The notes beneath the pieces are model-generated. The model was not told the origin of the DNA. It made no database searches and saw only the letters and a list, made by a program, of their open reading frames with translations. A stretch of 64,000 bases of DNA. Origin: Beijerinckiaceae bacterium. Its GTDB lineage: Bacteria; Pseudomonadota; Alphaproteobacteria; Rhizobiales; Beijerinckiaceae. Below, piece after piece: positions 34,353 to 43,177 of the stretch (the stretch's first letter is position 1; every line of letters begins with the position of its first letter). Both the position numbers and the translations under genes were made by a program. Location of the stretch: NCBI GenBank assembly GCA_009773635.1, contig WSYC01000002.1, positions 107,905-171,904 of the forward strand, given 5' to 3'.

Positions 34353-35113
34353 GCGCTTCCATTCTCTCGCTTGAAGGCGTGCGGCTGAGCTTCGGGCATG
34401 CCGACATCATCAGAGGCGCGAGTTTTTCAATTCGCGAGGGCGAAATTCACGCCTTGATCGGGCCGAACGGCGCTGGAAAATCGACGTTGTTCCACCTGAT
34501 TTCCGGGCGTCTTGCCCCGGTTTCCGGGCATATCCGCTTTCGTGGCCGCGACATCGCCGGCGCAAGGCCGAGCCTGATCGCGCGGCTCGGGCTTTCCCGC
34601 TCCTTCCAGCAGACATCGGCTTTCCCAAGCCTCACCGTGGCCGAAAATCTGGCGATCGCTGTGATGGGCGCGACAGGCGAACGCGGGTCGATTCTCAGGA
34701 CGAGCGCCGCGATGCCGGCGGTCTGGGCCCGCGTCGAGGCCCTGCTGGGAAAGATCGGCCTTGCCCGCTTTGCGGATCGGATCGTCGCCAATCTTGCGTA
34801 TTCCGAGCAGCGTATTCTCGAGATCGGCCTTGCCTGCGCCGGCGACCCCGCGCTGATCCTCCTCGACGAACCGACGGCGGGAATGAGCCGGGCCGAGACG
34901 GAGGAGATGGTGCCCGTTCTCCGCGCCATCGCGCGCGGGCGGACGTTGGTGCTGGTCGAACATGACATGGAGGTCGTGTTCCGCATCGCGGATACCGTGA
35001 CGGTCCTGGTGCATGGCGAGGTTCTCGTCTCCGGCCCGCCGGAGGCGATCCGCAGCGATCCGCGCGTGCGGCAGGCCTATCTCGGCCAGTCACCGGAGGC
35101 GGCGCATGGCTGA
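34349..35113 (+). CDS. livG: Liv-type ABC ATPase, LivG family
   Basis: A 254-aa ATPase starting in the permease stop. Walker A is GPNGAGKST, the Q-loop RSFQQTSAFP, Walker B LILLDEPTAG and the switch His VLVEHDMEVV. The usual LSGGQ signature is degenerate, reading LAYSEQRILEIG as is common in LivG proteins. It forms a heterodimer with LivF, and its catalytic residues look complete. The gene overlaps livF by 8 bp. Confidence 0.9.
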   Translation: MSASILSLEGVRLSFGHADIIRGASFSIREGEIHALIGPNGAGKSTLFHLISGRLAPVSGHIRFRGRDIAGARPSLIARLGLSRSFQQTSAFPSLTVAENLAIAVMGATGERGSILRTSAAMPAVWARVEALLGKIGLARFADRIVANLAYSEQRILEIGLACAGDPALILLDEPTAGMSRAETEEMVPVLRAIARGRTLVLVEHDMEVVFRIADTVTVLVHGEVLVSGPPEAIRSDPRVRQAYLGQSPEAAHG

Positions 35114-35834
35114 GACGGTTCCTCTGCTCGCACTCGACCGCGTGAGCGCGGGCTATGGCCCGACGCGGGTGCTGTTCGATGTCTCGCTGGAGGTCAACCC
35201 CGGCGAGACGGTGACACTCGTCGGGCGCAATGGCGCCGGGCGTTCGACGCTGGTCAAAGCCATTGCCGGCCGTGTTGCACGGCAGGGATCGATCCGCCTT
35301 TCCGGCGAGGAGATCGGCGGGTTGCGCGCCTTCGAGGTCGCGCGGCGCGGCGTGGCCTATGTCCCGGAAAACCGCGAGATTTTCGCTGACCTGACCGTCG
35401 AGGAGAACCTCGTTCTCGGCGCGCCTGTCGGAAAGGAGCGCGGCGCAATGGAGGGGTTTGCGTGGTCGATTGCGCAGAGCTACGCGCTGTTTCCACGCCT
35501 CGGTGAGCGCGCGAAGGCGCCGGCCGGCGTGCTCTCCGGCGGCGAACAGCAGATGCTGGCGTTCGCGCGGGCGCTGATGGGATGCCCGCGCCTGCTGCTG
35601 GTCGACGAGCCGACCGAGGGGCTGTCGCCGCTGATGGTCCAACTGATCGCCGAGACCCTCGTCACCCTGCGCGATGCCGGGCTTTCGATCCTGCTGGTCG
35701 AACAGAAGCTCGATATCGCGCTCGATATCGCCGCCCGCGCCTATGTGCTCGGGCATGGCTCGATCGTGTTCGCCGGCAGCCCGTCGGAGTTGCGGTCCTG
35801 CGAGAGTATCCGCAGGGCCTGGATCGAGGTCTAA
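35106..35834 (+). CDS. livF: Liv-type ABC ATPase, LivF family, with altered Walker A
   Basis: A 242-aa ATPase from ATG 35106. The signature LSGGEQQMLAFARAL, Walker B LLLVDEPTEGLSP and switch region VEQKLD are normal. Walker A reads GRNGAGRST, with Arg46 at the position of the invariant Lys (codon CGT). The second LivF in this window (50581-51333) has the normal GPNGAGKST. A Lys-to-Arg change usually weakens nucleotide binding or hydrolysis, so this subunit may be a degenerate half-site. His of the switch is Gln in this family's VEQ form. Confidence 0.87.
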   Translation: MAETVPLLALDRVSAGYGPTRVLFDVSLEVNPGETVTLVGRNGAGRSTLVKAIAGRVARQGSIRLSGEEIGGLRAFEVARRGVAYVPENREIFADLTVEENLVLGAPVGKERGAMEGFAWSIAQSYALFPRLGERAKAPAGVLSGGEQQMLAFARALMGCPRLLLVDEPTEGLSPLMVQLIAETLVTLRDAGLSILLVEQKLDIALDIAARAYVLGHGSIVFAGSPSELRSCESIRRAWIEV

Positions 35835-35852
35835 CTTCTGGAGGAAGTGCGC

Positions 35853-36668
35853 ATGCCCCTGATGCCGATCAACGGGACGGAGCTTTTTGTCGAGGAATTC
35901 GGGACCGGCCCGGAGACCGTGCTGTTTTATCACTCGCTGTTCTTTTCCGGAGAGATGTATGCGCCGCAGATCGCGATGCTCCGGGACAAATACCGCTGTG
36001 TAACGATCGACTGGCGCGGTCATGGCCGCAGCGCCGCGCCGCTCGGCGGCTATGATGTCGACAATCTTGTCCGTGATGCGCTCGAGGTCGCCGATGCGGT
36101 CGGTGCGAAACAATTCCATTGGGTCGGCTGTTCGGTTGGCGGCGTGATGGGGCTCCGTATCGCGGCGCAGTTCGGCGACCGGGTAAAGAGCCTGATTGTC
36201 GGTGGCGCCTCGGCTGAGGCCGAACCCATCGAGAAGGTCACACGCTATGAGGACCTCATCCTCGACGTTTTTGCGAAACGGCCCGAAGCGGTCATCGACC
36301 GGTTGATGGCCATTCTCTACGGCTCCCCGTTTCTGAATGATCCCGCCCGCGCGGCCGATGTCCGGCGTGAGCGGGATATCATCCTGTCGTGCGGCTCCGC
36401 GCGGGTGGCACGCGCTTCCGCGCCGGTATTGCGACGGGTCGATATCCGCCATCTTCTGCCCCATATCCGGTGCCCGACGCTCGCGATCTGCGGCGCGCTG
36501 GACGGCGCAAACCCGCCGTACAAATCCGAGATAATCGCCAAAGGCATTCCGGGCGCGCGGCTCGAGATCATGCCGGCGGTGGGGCACCAGCCGAACATCG
36601 AGGCGCCGGAGGCTTTCGGTGCCCTGATCCGGGGCTTTCTCGACGAGCAGACCGGGGTTCAGGCATGA
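35853..36668 (+). CDS. Alpha/beta-hydrolase, enol-lactonase-like
   Basis: A 271-aa cytoplasmic hydrolase from ATG 35853 behind GGAGGAA. It has the oxyanion segment FYHSLFFSG, TIDWRGHGRSA, the nucleophile elbow GCSVGG (Ser), an acid in CGALDGANPP and the His of VGHQPN. It resembles 3-oxoadipate enol-lactone hydrolases and related C-C or ester hydrolases; the substrate is unknown. It lies 18 bp after livF in the same operon, so it may act on the imported compound. Confidence 0.82.
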   Translation: MPLMPINGTELFVEEFGTGPETVLFYHSLFFSGEMYAPQIAMLRDKYRCVTIDWRGHGRSAAPLGGYDVDNLVRDALEVADAVGAKQFHWVGCSVGGVMGLRIAAQFGDRVKSLIVGGASAEAEPIEKVTRYEDLILDVFAKRPEAVIDRLMAILYGSPFLNDPARAADVRRERDIILSCGSARVARASAPVLRRVDIRHLLPHIRCPTLAICGALDGANPPYKSEIIAKGIPGARLEIMPAVGHQPNIEAPEAFGALIRGFLDEQTGVQA

Positions 36669-37063
36669 GCCTGCGCCGCCGGGTTCCTGCCGGCAAGCCC
36701 TGGGCGGACATGCTCGGCTATTCCCGTGCCGTCCGGGCCGGCGGGATGATCTGGGTCTCCGCGACCGCGCCGGTTGACCGGGAAGGCCGGCTTGTCGGTG
36801 ATGATCCCGGTGATCAGGCGCGGCGGTGTTTCGAGATCATCGGCGAGGCATTGGATGCATTGGGCGCGAGCCTTGGCGACGTTGTTCGCACGCGCGTCTA
36901 TCTGCGCAGCTTTGCTGATCTTGAGCCGGTGGCGCGGGCGCATCGCGAGGCCTTCCCGGTCGATCCACCAGCATCAAGCGTCGTGGCGGTCGCCGATCTC
37001 GTGTTGCCCGGCATGAAGGTCTACATTGAGGCGGAAGCCTGCCTTGCGGAAGACGTCCGATGA
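36665..37063 (+). CDS. RidA/YjgF/Rut-family protein
   Basis: A 132-aa protein whose ATG overlaps the hydrolase stop. The RidA core is visible: YSRAVRAGGMIWVSATAP, LGASLGDVVRTRVYLRSF with the conserved Arg, and late KVYIEAEACLA. RidA proteins hydrolyse enamine/imine intermediates released by PLP or flavin enzymes; members of catabolic operons often act on pathway-specific imines. It could act on aminoacrylate-like or iminocarboxylate products in this cluster. Confidence 0.83.
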   Translation: MSLRRRVPAGKPWADMLGYSRAVRAGGMIWVSATAPVDREGRLVGDDPGDQARRCFEIIGEALDALGASLGDVVRTRVYLRSFADLEPVARAHREAFPVDPPASSVVAVADLVLPGMKVYIEAEACLAEDVR

Positions 37064-37115
37064 CAACTCCGATCGAAACCATGTGCCAGTTGCCAGAACA
37101 CAAGGATCAACCGAG

Positions 37116-38108
37116 ATGAAGCTGAAAGCCGTTGTGGATATTGCTGCCCGGATGGGGTGCGTGCTGGCGCTGGGCCTGACGCTCGTTTCCGGCTTGCAGG
37201 CGCAGACAAAATTTCCGTCGCGCCCGCTGACGCTGATCGTGCCTTTTGCCGCCGGCGGCGGAACGGATGTCATCGCGCGCCTGATCGCCAACAGGCTTGG
37301 CGAAACGCTGGGCGAGACCGTCGTGGTCGAAAACCGGGCCGGTGCCGGCGGGGCGATCGCCAACAAGGTCGTGGCCTCAGCCACAGCCGACGGTCACACA
37401 CTCCTTCTTGGCACGGCCGGCACGCAGGCGGTCAGTCCCTCGCTCAATCCGAACATCGGGTTTGATCCCACCGCGGATTTGGCGCCGGTCGCGCGGCTCG
37501 GCGCGACACCGAACCTGCTGGTCGTCCATCCGCAGGTTCCGGCCCGGACGGTCGCCGAACTCGTGGCGCTCAGCCGGGCGAAGCCGGGGGATATCCCCTA
37601 TGCCTCAAGCGGCGTCGGCACGGTGTCGCATCTCTCGGCGGTTCTCTTTGCCCGCATGGCCGGCATCGAGATCAACCATGTGCCCTATCGCGGGGCGGCT
37701 CCGGCCAACAACGATCTCGTCTCGGGGCAGGTCAAGGCGATGTTCGATACGCCGGTCTCGCTGCTGCCGCTCGTCAGCGGCGGGCGGGTGCGCGTGCTGG
37801 CCGTGACCTCGGCGACGCGGCTTGCGTCGCTGCCGGAGGTGCCGACCCTGCGCGAGGCAGGCTATGCCGATTACCTCTCGGAAGTCTGGCTCGGCGTTTT
37901 CGCACCGAAAGGCGTTCCGCCGGCGACCCTGGAACGGCTGCAATCCGCGATCACGGAGGCCGTGCAAACTCCGGCGGTCAGCCAGCGCATGCGTGATCTC
38001 GGCTTTGCTCCCCAGCCGGGCGGTGCCGTTGTGCTGCGTGAGGTTCTGGCGCAGGATCTGGTGCGATGGGGCAAACTCATCCGGGACGCCGGCATTCAAC
38101 TGCAATGA
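37116..38108 (+). CDS. Bug-family tripartite tricarboxylate receptor
   Basis: A 330-aa periplasmic protein with a Sec signal (GCVLALGLTLVSGLQAQ) from ATG 37116. The Bug fold is evident from FPSRPLTLIVPFAAGGGTDVIAR, VVVENRAGAGGAIA and VPYRGAAPA. These bind carboxylates, nicotinate, terephthalate and similar compounds. No TctA or TctB membrane genes are in the window, so it is an orphan receptor that may share another transporter or act as a sensor. Its stop overlaps the start of the gamma-glutamyltransferase gene. Confidence 0.88.
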   Translation: MKLKAVVDIAARMGCVLALGLTLVSGLQAQTKFPSRPLTLIVPFAAGGGTDVIARLIANRLGETLGETVVVENRAGAGGAIANKVVASATADGHTLLLGTAGTQAVSPSLNPNIGFDPTADLAPVARLGATPNLLVVHPQVPARTVAELVALSRAKPGDIPYASSGVGTVSHLSAVLFARMAGIEINHVPYRGAAPANNDLVSGQVKAMFDTPVSLLPLVSGGRVRVLAVTSATRLASLPEVPTLREAGYADYLSEVWLGVFAPKGVPPATLERLQSAITEAVQTPAVSQRMRDLGFAPQPGGAVVLREVLAQDLVRWGKLIRDAGIQLQ

Positions 38109-39684
38109 CGGTGCGAGGCACGGGCGGCGACATGGCTTTGAGACTGGACTTTCCCTATCCCTCGGTCCGCGTGCCGGTGTTCGGTGACGCCATGGTCGCG
38201 ACCTCGCAGCCGATCGCGGCGCAGGCCGGGCTGGCCATGCTGGCGCGCGGCGGCAATGCGGTCGATGCCGCGCTGGCGACGGCGATCTGCCTGACGGTTG
38301 TCGAGCCGACGATGAACGGCGTCGGGGGCGATGCCTTCGCCCTCGTCTGGGACGGATCGATGCTGCACGGGCTCAACGCTTCGGGCGCCGCGCCGGAGGG
38401 GCTTGACGCCAGGGCGCTTCAGGGGTTGCCGGCGATGCCGCTGACCGGATGGCCGAGCGTCACCGTTCCGGGTGCGGTCTCTGCCTGGGCGGCGTTGTCG
38501 AAGCGCTTCGGGCGGCTGCCGTTCGCGGATCTTTTCGTGCCGGCAATCCGCTATGCCGTCGATGGTTTTCTCGTGCCTTACGTCGTCTCGCGGCATTGGG
38601 CGATGCAGGCGGGCTGGTTTGTCAATTCCCCGAGTTTTGCGGCGGCTTTCCTTCCGGGGGGCAAGGCGCCGGCCTGCGGCCAGCGCTTCCGCAATCCCGA
38701 TCTCGCGCACACGCTGGACGAGATCGCCCGGACGGACGGGGAAAGCTTCTATCGCGGGCGTCTCGCCGGAGAGATCGAGGCCTTCGCGCGCACGGATGGC
38801 GGCGCGCTCCGGGCCGCCGATCTTGCCGCCCACAAGGCGGAATGGGTCGAGCCGCTCAAGCAATCCTATGCCGGCGCGATGGTCCATGAGTTGCCGCCGA
38901 ACGGGCAGGGCATCGCGGCGCTGATCGCACTCGGGATTCTCGATCGCTTCGCCGGCGACGACCGCCCCGTCGATCATCCGGACCGGGTGCATCTCGCGAT
39001 CGAGGCAACGCGGCTCGGGCTGTCGGATCTGCATCGCGAAGTCGCCGCACCGGGCGCGATGCGCGTCTCGCCCGCCGACTTGCTCGATCCGGCGCGGCTG
39101 ACCCGGCTGGCGGAGAGCATTGACCCCGGCCGGACATCGGGGCTGGCGCCAAAGCCGGGCCGCGCCGAGGGCACGGTCTATCTCGCGGCGGCGGATCGCG
39201 AGGGTATGATGGTTTCGCTGATCCAGTCGAATTATCGCGGGTTCGGCTCCGGGCTGGTTGTGCCGGGCACCGGCATTGCGCTCCATAATCGCGGCGCCTG
39301 CTTCTCGACGGACCCCGCGCATCCCAACGCCGTCGCACCGGGCAAGCGCCCGATGAACACCATCATTCCGGGGTTTCTGAGCGCGCCGGACGGGCGCCCG
39401 CTCGCGGCCTTCGGCGTGATGGGCGGAGCCATTCAGGCGCAGGCGCATGTGCAGGTCGTGACACAGCTCATGGACCGCGCGCTCCAGCCCCAGGCCGCTC
39501 TCGACGCACCGCGCTGGAGGCTGTCCGATGACGGTTCGCTGATGTTGCGGATCGGGGGCACGTCGTGCAACGCATGCCGCAATGGTCGCACGAGGCCGGC
39601 GCGGGGCAGATCATCATGCGGCTGGAAGACGGGTATGTCGGTGCCAGTGACAGTCGCCGGGACGGGGTCGTCGCTGTTGAATGA
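38105..39684 (+). pseudogene. Gamma-glutamyltransferase-family gene with C-terminal frameshift
   Basis: From ATG 38105 the frame encodes an Ntn-hydrolase of the GGT family: ATSQPIAAQAGLAMLARGGN, then PTMNGVGGDAFALVWDG, autoprocessing Thr357 in AEGTVYLAAADREG, and PMNTIIPGFL. After about residue 481 the family similarity jumps to another frame (RGHVVQRMPQW, then GYVGASDSRRDGVVAVE), which ends at TGA 39684. Some 12-15 codons expected between LMLR and RGH are missing, so a deletion plus frameshift is likely. The uncorrected frame runs to 39811 with unrelated residues. No Sec signal is evident, suggesting a cytoplasmic acylase or GGT relative. Either the enzyme has lost its C-terminus or the read has an error. 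Confidence 0.75.
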
Positions 39685-39755
39685 AGCGACGAAAGCCGGC
39701 TTGCCGGTCAGAGGCGCCGGCACGTTTTCTGCAATCCTGTGCGGATGGCCTGTCG

Positions 39756-40928
39756 CTATCGAGCCGCGCGCTTCACCAGCATCTCCGGTGAAAGCTCGGC
39801 ACAATGGTTGATGCCGAGCATCGCCATATCCCGGTTGATCTCCTCGCGCAGAAGGTTGATCGCGTGGGTGACGCCGGCCTCGCCGCCGATTGACGCCGCG
39901 TAGTTGAACGGGCGGCCGATGAAGGCGAATTTTGCCCCGAGCGCCAGCGCCATCAGCACATCCGTGCCGCGCCGGATGCCACCATCGATCATCACCGGGA
40001 TATCCGGCACCGCCGCAACCACGCCGGGCAGGGCATGGAGCGGCGCGATGGCACCGTCGAGCTGTCGCCCGCCATGGTTCGAGACGATGATCGCCTCCGC
40101 GCCATGGTCACGCGCACGAATGGCATCCTCGGGATGGAGGATGCCCTTGACGATCAGCGTGCCCTTCCACAGGCGCCGAATCTCCGACAAGTGGCTCCAG
40201 TTCAGGTGATCGCGTGCCGAGAAATCCCGCATCACATTGCGGGCAAGGATCGGCGCGCCGCGCGTCGCGTAGGAATTCTCGAAATGCGGCATGCCGTGGC
40301 CAAGCAGCGTTCGCAGGAAGGTGCCGATGAGCCAGTGCGGCCGGGTGATGCCGTCCCACGCAAGGCGCAGGTTTGGCCGCAGCGGGGTCGAGAACCCGGC
40401 GCGGATATAGTGCTCGCGCCCGCCAAGGATCGGCACATCGACGGTCAGAACGAGGGTCTTGTAACCGGCCTTCGCCACCCGGTCGAGCAGCGGGGCGGTG
40501 CGCGTCATATCGCCGGGCACATAGGCCTGGAACCAGGTGTCGGGTGCCTCGGCGATCACATCTTCCATCGGGATCAGCGACGAACCCGACAGCGCCATCG
40601 GAATTCCGGCAGCCTGCGCTGCCCGCGCCTGCACGATATCCCCCCTGTAAGCGGAAAGCGCGCTGATGCCCATCGGCGCGATGCCGAACGGTGCAGCGTA
40701 GCTTCGACCCAGCAGCGTGACGCTCTGGTCGCGCTGCGAGACATCCACCAGCACGCGCGTCAGGAAGGCGTAGTCCTCAAAAGCGCTGCGGCTGTCGCGT
40801 TCCGAGCGCCGCGTTTCCGAGGAACCCGACACATACCCGAACACCGGGCGCGGCAGATGCCGCCGCGCGGCCGCTTCGAGATCATCGAGGCAGAGGATGC
40901 TTTTCAGCCGTGACGCTGCACCGACCAT
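39756..40928 (-). CDS. FMN-dependent alpha-hydroxyacid dehydrogenase/oxidase (LldD family)
   Basis: A 390-aa TIM-barrel flavoenzyme. FMN and active-site residues are visible: APMGISALSAYRGDIVQA, WFQAYV, LTVDVPILGGREHYIR, K261 in LIVKGILHPEDA, catalytic His285 in SNHGGRQLDG and DGGIRRGTDV. It oxidises a 2-hydroxy acid such as lactate, mandelate or glycolate to the 2-oxo acid. The gene lies convergent to the frameshifted GGT gene and upstream, on the minus strand, of nothing obviously linked. The TRAP permease on its right is in the same orientation. Confidence 0.88.
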   Translation of the reverse strand: MVGAASRLKSILCLDDLEAAARRHLPRPVFGYVSGSSETRRSERDSRSAFEDYAFLTRVLVDVSQRDQSVTLLGRSYAAPFGIAPMGISALSAYRGDIVQARAAQAAGIPMALSGSSLIPMEDVIAEAPDTWFQAYVPGDMTRTAPLLDRVAKAGYKTLVLTVDVPILGGREHYIRAGFSTPLRPNLRLAWDGITRPHWLIGTFLRTLLGHGMPHFENSYATRGAPILARNVMRDFSARDHLNWSHLSEIRRLWKGTLIVKGILHPEDAIRARDHGAEAIIVSNHGGRQLDGAIAPLHALPGVVAAVPDIPVMIDGGIRRGTDVLMALALGAKFAFIGRPFNYAASIGGEAGVTHAINLLREEINRDMAMLGINHCAELSPEMLVKRAAR

Positions 40929-40966
40929 GATCGCACTCTATCGCATTGAAGGCAGGAGACGCGCGT

Positions 40967-43045
40967 TCACGCCGCCGCTCTCGACATGACATCGTCGGGC
41001 CGCCGTCGTTGCAGCGCAACCGCGAATGCTGCGACCGCAAGACCGAGTACGACGTTGACGCCAATCCTGAGCCCCATGCCGCTCAAACCGGGCAGATAGG
41101 TCTCGATATCCAGCCCCGCGAGGAGGGTCACGGCGTTGATCAGCCGCGGCATCACGAAGAAAATACCCGCGAGGGCAAAGAGCCCGGCTTCCAGCTTCGT
41201 GTTGACGCGCAGGAACCGGCCCTGGAACGCAAACGCCAGCAGCGCGATGCCAAGCGCTGTTTCGAGCGTGATTTCGAGAATATCGAACCAGCCACCGCCG
41301 GGCGGAATTTTCATCAGGAGGCCGATTCCCTGCGGATCGAGCACAAAGACAAACGGCACGAGGAATGCCGGCATCGTGTATTTCCATGATTGCATCGTCG
41401 TTCGATAGGGGTTCCCGCCCGTGATCGCTGCTGCGGCGAATGGCGAGAGCGCGGTCGGCGGGGAAACCTCGGAGAGCACAGCGTAGTAGAAGATGAACAT
41501 ATGCGCCGCGTAGTTCGGCACGCCGAGCTTCATCAAGGCCGGGGCGGCGATCACCGCGCAGAGGATGTAGGAGGCCGTCACCGGCACCGCGAGCCCCACC
41601 ACCCAGACGATGGCGGCGGTGTAGATCGCGGTCAGCAACAGCGAACCGGCGGCATAGGTGATGATGATATCGGCGAAGCGCTGCGCGAGCCCGGTGAGCG
41701 TGACCACGCCGACGATGATGCCGGCGGCGGCGCAGGTCGGCGCGACGTTGAGAATACCGGTCGTGCCATCGGCCAGTGCTTTGGCGAGCTTGGGCGGAAT
41801 GAGGGCCGTATCACGCCGGAAGAAGCTGACAGCGATCGCTGCGAGCGTCGCGTAAAACACCGAGAGCACCGGCGAAAACCCGAGCATCATGAAGACGATG
41901 ATCGAGATCAGCGAGCCGAAGTGATACCAGTAGCTCTTCGTCAGCCGCCACAGCGTGCCCTTGGGGATCATCGCATCGTTGGCGGCAACGCCATACTTCT
42001 TTGAATCCAGTTCCACCATCACGAGGATGCCGAAGTAGTAGAGCAGGGTCGGGATCAGCGCCATCCAGATGACGTCGATGTAGGAAATCTTGAGAAATTC
42101 CGCGATCAGGAACGCGGCGGCCCCCAGCACCGGCGGCGAGATGATCGCGCCGAGCCCGCCCGCAGCGAGCAGCCCGCCGGCAGCGTTTTTCTCGTAGCCA
42201 GCCTTCTCCAGCATCGGATAGGCGACCGTGCCGATGGTGACGGTGGTCGCAACGCCAGAGCCGGAAGGCCCACCCATTAGGAAGGACGAGAGCACCACCG
42301 CGCGCCCGGCGGCGTTGCGCTTGCCGCCCATCGCCGCAAACGAGAAATCGATGAAGAACTTGCCTGCGCCGGAAGCCGAGAGAATGGCGCCGAAAATCGT
42401 GAAGAGGATGATGAGGCTCGATGAAACATCGACCGCCGAGCCGAAGATGCCTTCCAGCGTCATGTAGAGCTGGCCGACGAGCCGGTCGACGTCGTAGCCG
42501 CGATGCGTCCAGGGCGCAGGGAGATAATTGCCGAAGAACGCATAGAGCAGGAAGACCGCGCAGACGAGCGGCATGATGATCCCCGTCGTCCGCCGCGTCG
42601 CCTCCAGAATGAGGATCACCAGCAGTACGCCGGTCCAGACATCGAGCATGCCGGGCGTGATCGCGTTGTCACCGAAATCCGCACCCTGCCAGAGCACATA
42701 GCCGATAGTGCCGGCTCCAGCGAGCGCGAACAGCCAGTCCCACCAACGGATGCGATCACGGAATTTCGGTGCGATGGGGAAGAGGAGGAAGGTCAGCACC
42801 AGCACGATGCCGACATGCGCAGGCCGGAGCACATGCGTCGGCACGATGTCGTAGGCCGCATAGAGATGGAAGATCGAGGACGCGATGGCTGCCGCCACGA
42901 GGAGCCAGCCGAGCCAGCCGCTCACGCGGTTGACCGCACCTTCCTCCTCCTCGATGAATTTCTGCGCCGTTTCGAGCCCGGCCTCGGAAATACCCGCCGC
43001 CTCGGGCGCGGTGGACGCCTTCGGTGTGTCCGGTGTCGTGGTCAT
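40967..43045 (-). CDS. TRAP transporter permease, fused DctQM type (TAXI-associated)
   Basis: A 692-aa inner-membrane protein from ATG 43045 with GGGGAG upstream. A cytoplasmic N-terminus is followed by about four membrane spans (small DctQ-like part) and then the large DctM-like domain with FLMGGPSGSGVATTVTIG and GGLGAIISPPVLGAAAFLIAEF; the later PPTALSPFAAAAITG repeats this pattern. It uses a sodium or proton gradient to take up a carboxylate delivered by the TAXI receptor encoded directly upstream (43178-44149). Confidence 0.9.
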   Translation of the reverse strand: MTTTPDTPKASTAPEAAGISEAGLETAQKFIEEEEGAVNRVSGWLGWLLVAAAIASSIFHLYAAYDIVPTHVLRPAHVGIVLVLTFLLFPIAPKFRDRIRWWDWLFALAGAGTIGYVLWQGADFGDNAITPGMLDVWTGVLLVILILEATRRTTGIIMPLVCAVFLLYAFFGNYLPAPWTHRGYDVDRLVGQLYMTLEGIFGSAVDVSSSLIILFTIFGAILSASGAGKFFIDFSFAAMGGKRNAAGRAVVLSSFLMGGPSGSGVATTVTIGTVAYPMLEKAGYEKNAAGGLLAAGGLGAIISPPVLGAAAFLIAEFLKISYIDVIWMALIPTLLYYFGILVMVELDSKKYGVAANDAMIPKGTLWRLTKSYWYHFGSLISIIVFMMLGFSPVLSVFYATLAAIAVSFFRRDTALIPPKLAKALADGTTGILNVAPTCAAAGIIVGVVTLTGLAQRFADIIITYAAGSLLLTAIYTAAIVWVVGLAVPVTASYILCAVIAAPALMKLGVPNYAAHMFIFYYAVLSEVSPPTALSPFAAAAITGGNPYRTTMQSWKYTMPAFLVPFVFVLDPQGIGLLMKIPPGGGWFDILEITLETALGIALLAFAFQGRFLRVNTKLEAGLFALAGIFFVMPRLINAVTLLAGLDIETYLPGLSGMGLRIGVNVVLGLAVAAFAVALQRRRPDDVMSRAAA

Positions 43046-43091
43046 TGAAACGGCTCCCCAGCCCGTGTTCGATCGCATCATCAATCGCGCT

Positions 43092-43111
43092 TCCCGACCG
43101 GGAGGTCGGAA
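43092..43111 (-). terminator. Hairpin between TAXI receptor and permease genes
   Basis: CCGACC (94-99) and GGTCGG (104-109) with a 4-base loop form a hairpin in the 130-bp gap. There is no T-run. A hairpin between a receptor and its permease often lowers permease expression or stabilises the receptor mRNA. Confidence 0.35.
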
Positions 43112-43177
43112 AGCGGCTAAGCGTCATGCACCCCGGCGCGTGCTGGATGGCGCATCCAACCGCTGGCCCGGTTCGGG

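Noticed and set aside
34695..36587. A 630-codon minus-strand frame across livG, livF and the hydrolase gene
   Set aside because: It is a shadow frame of three well-supported plus-strand genes.
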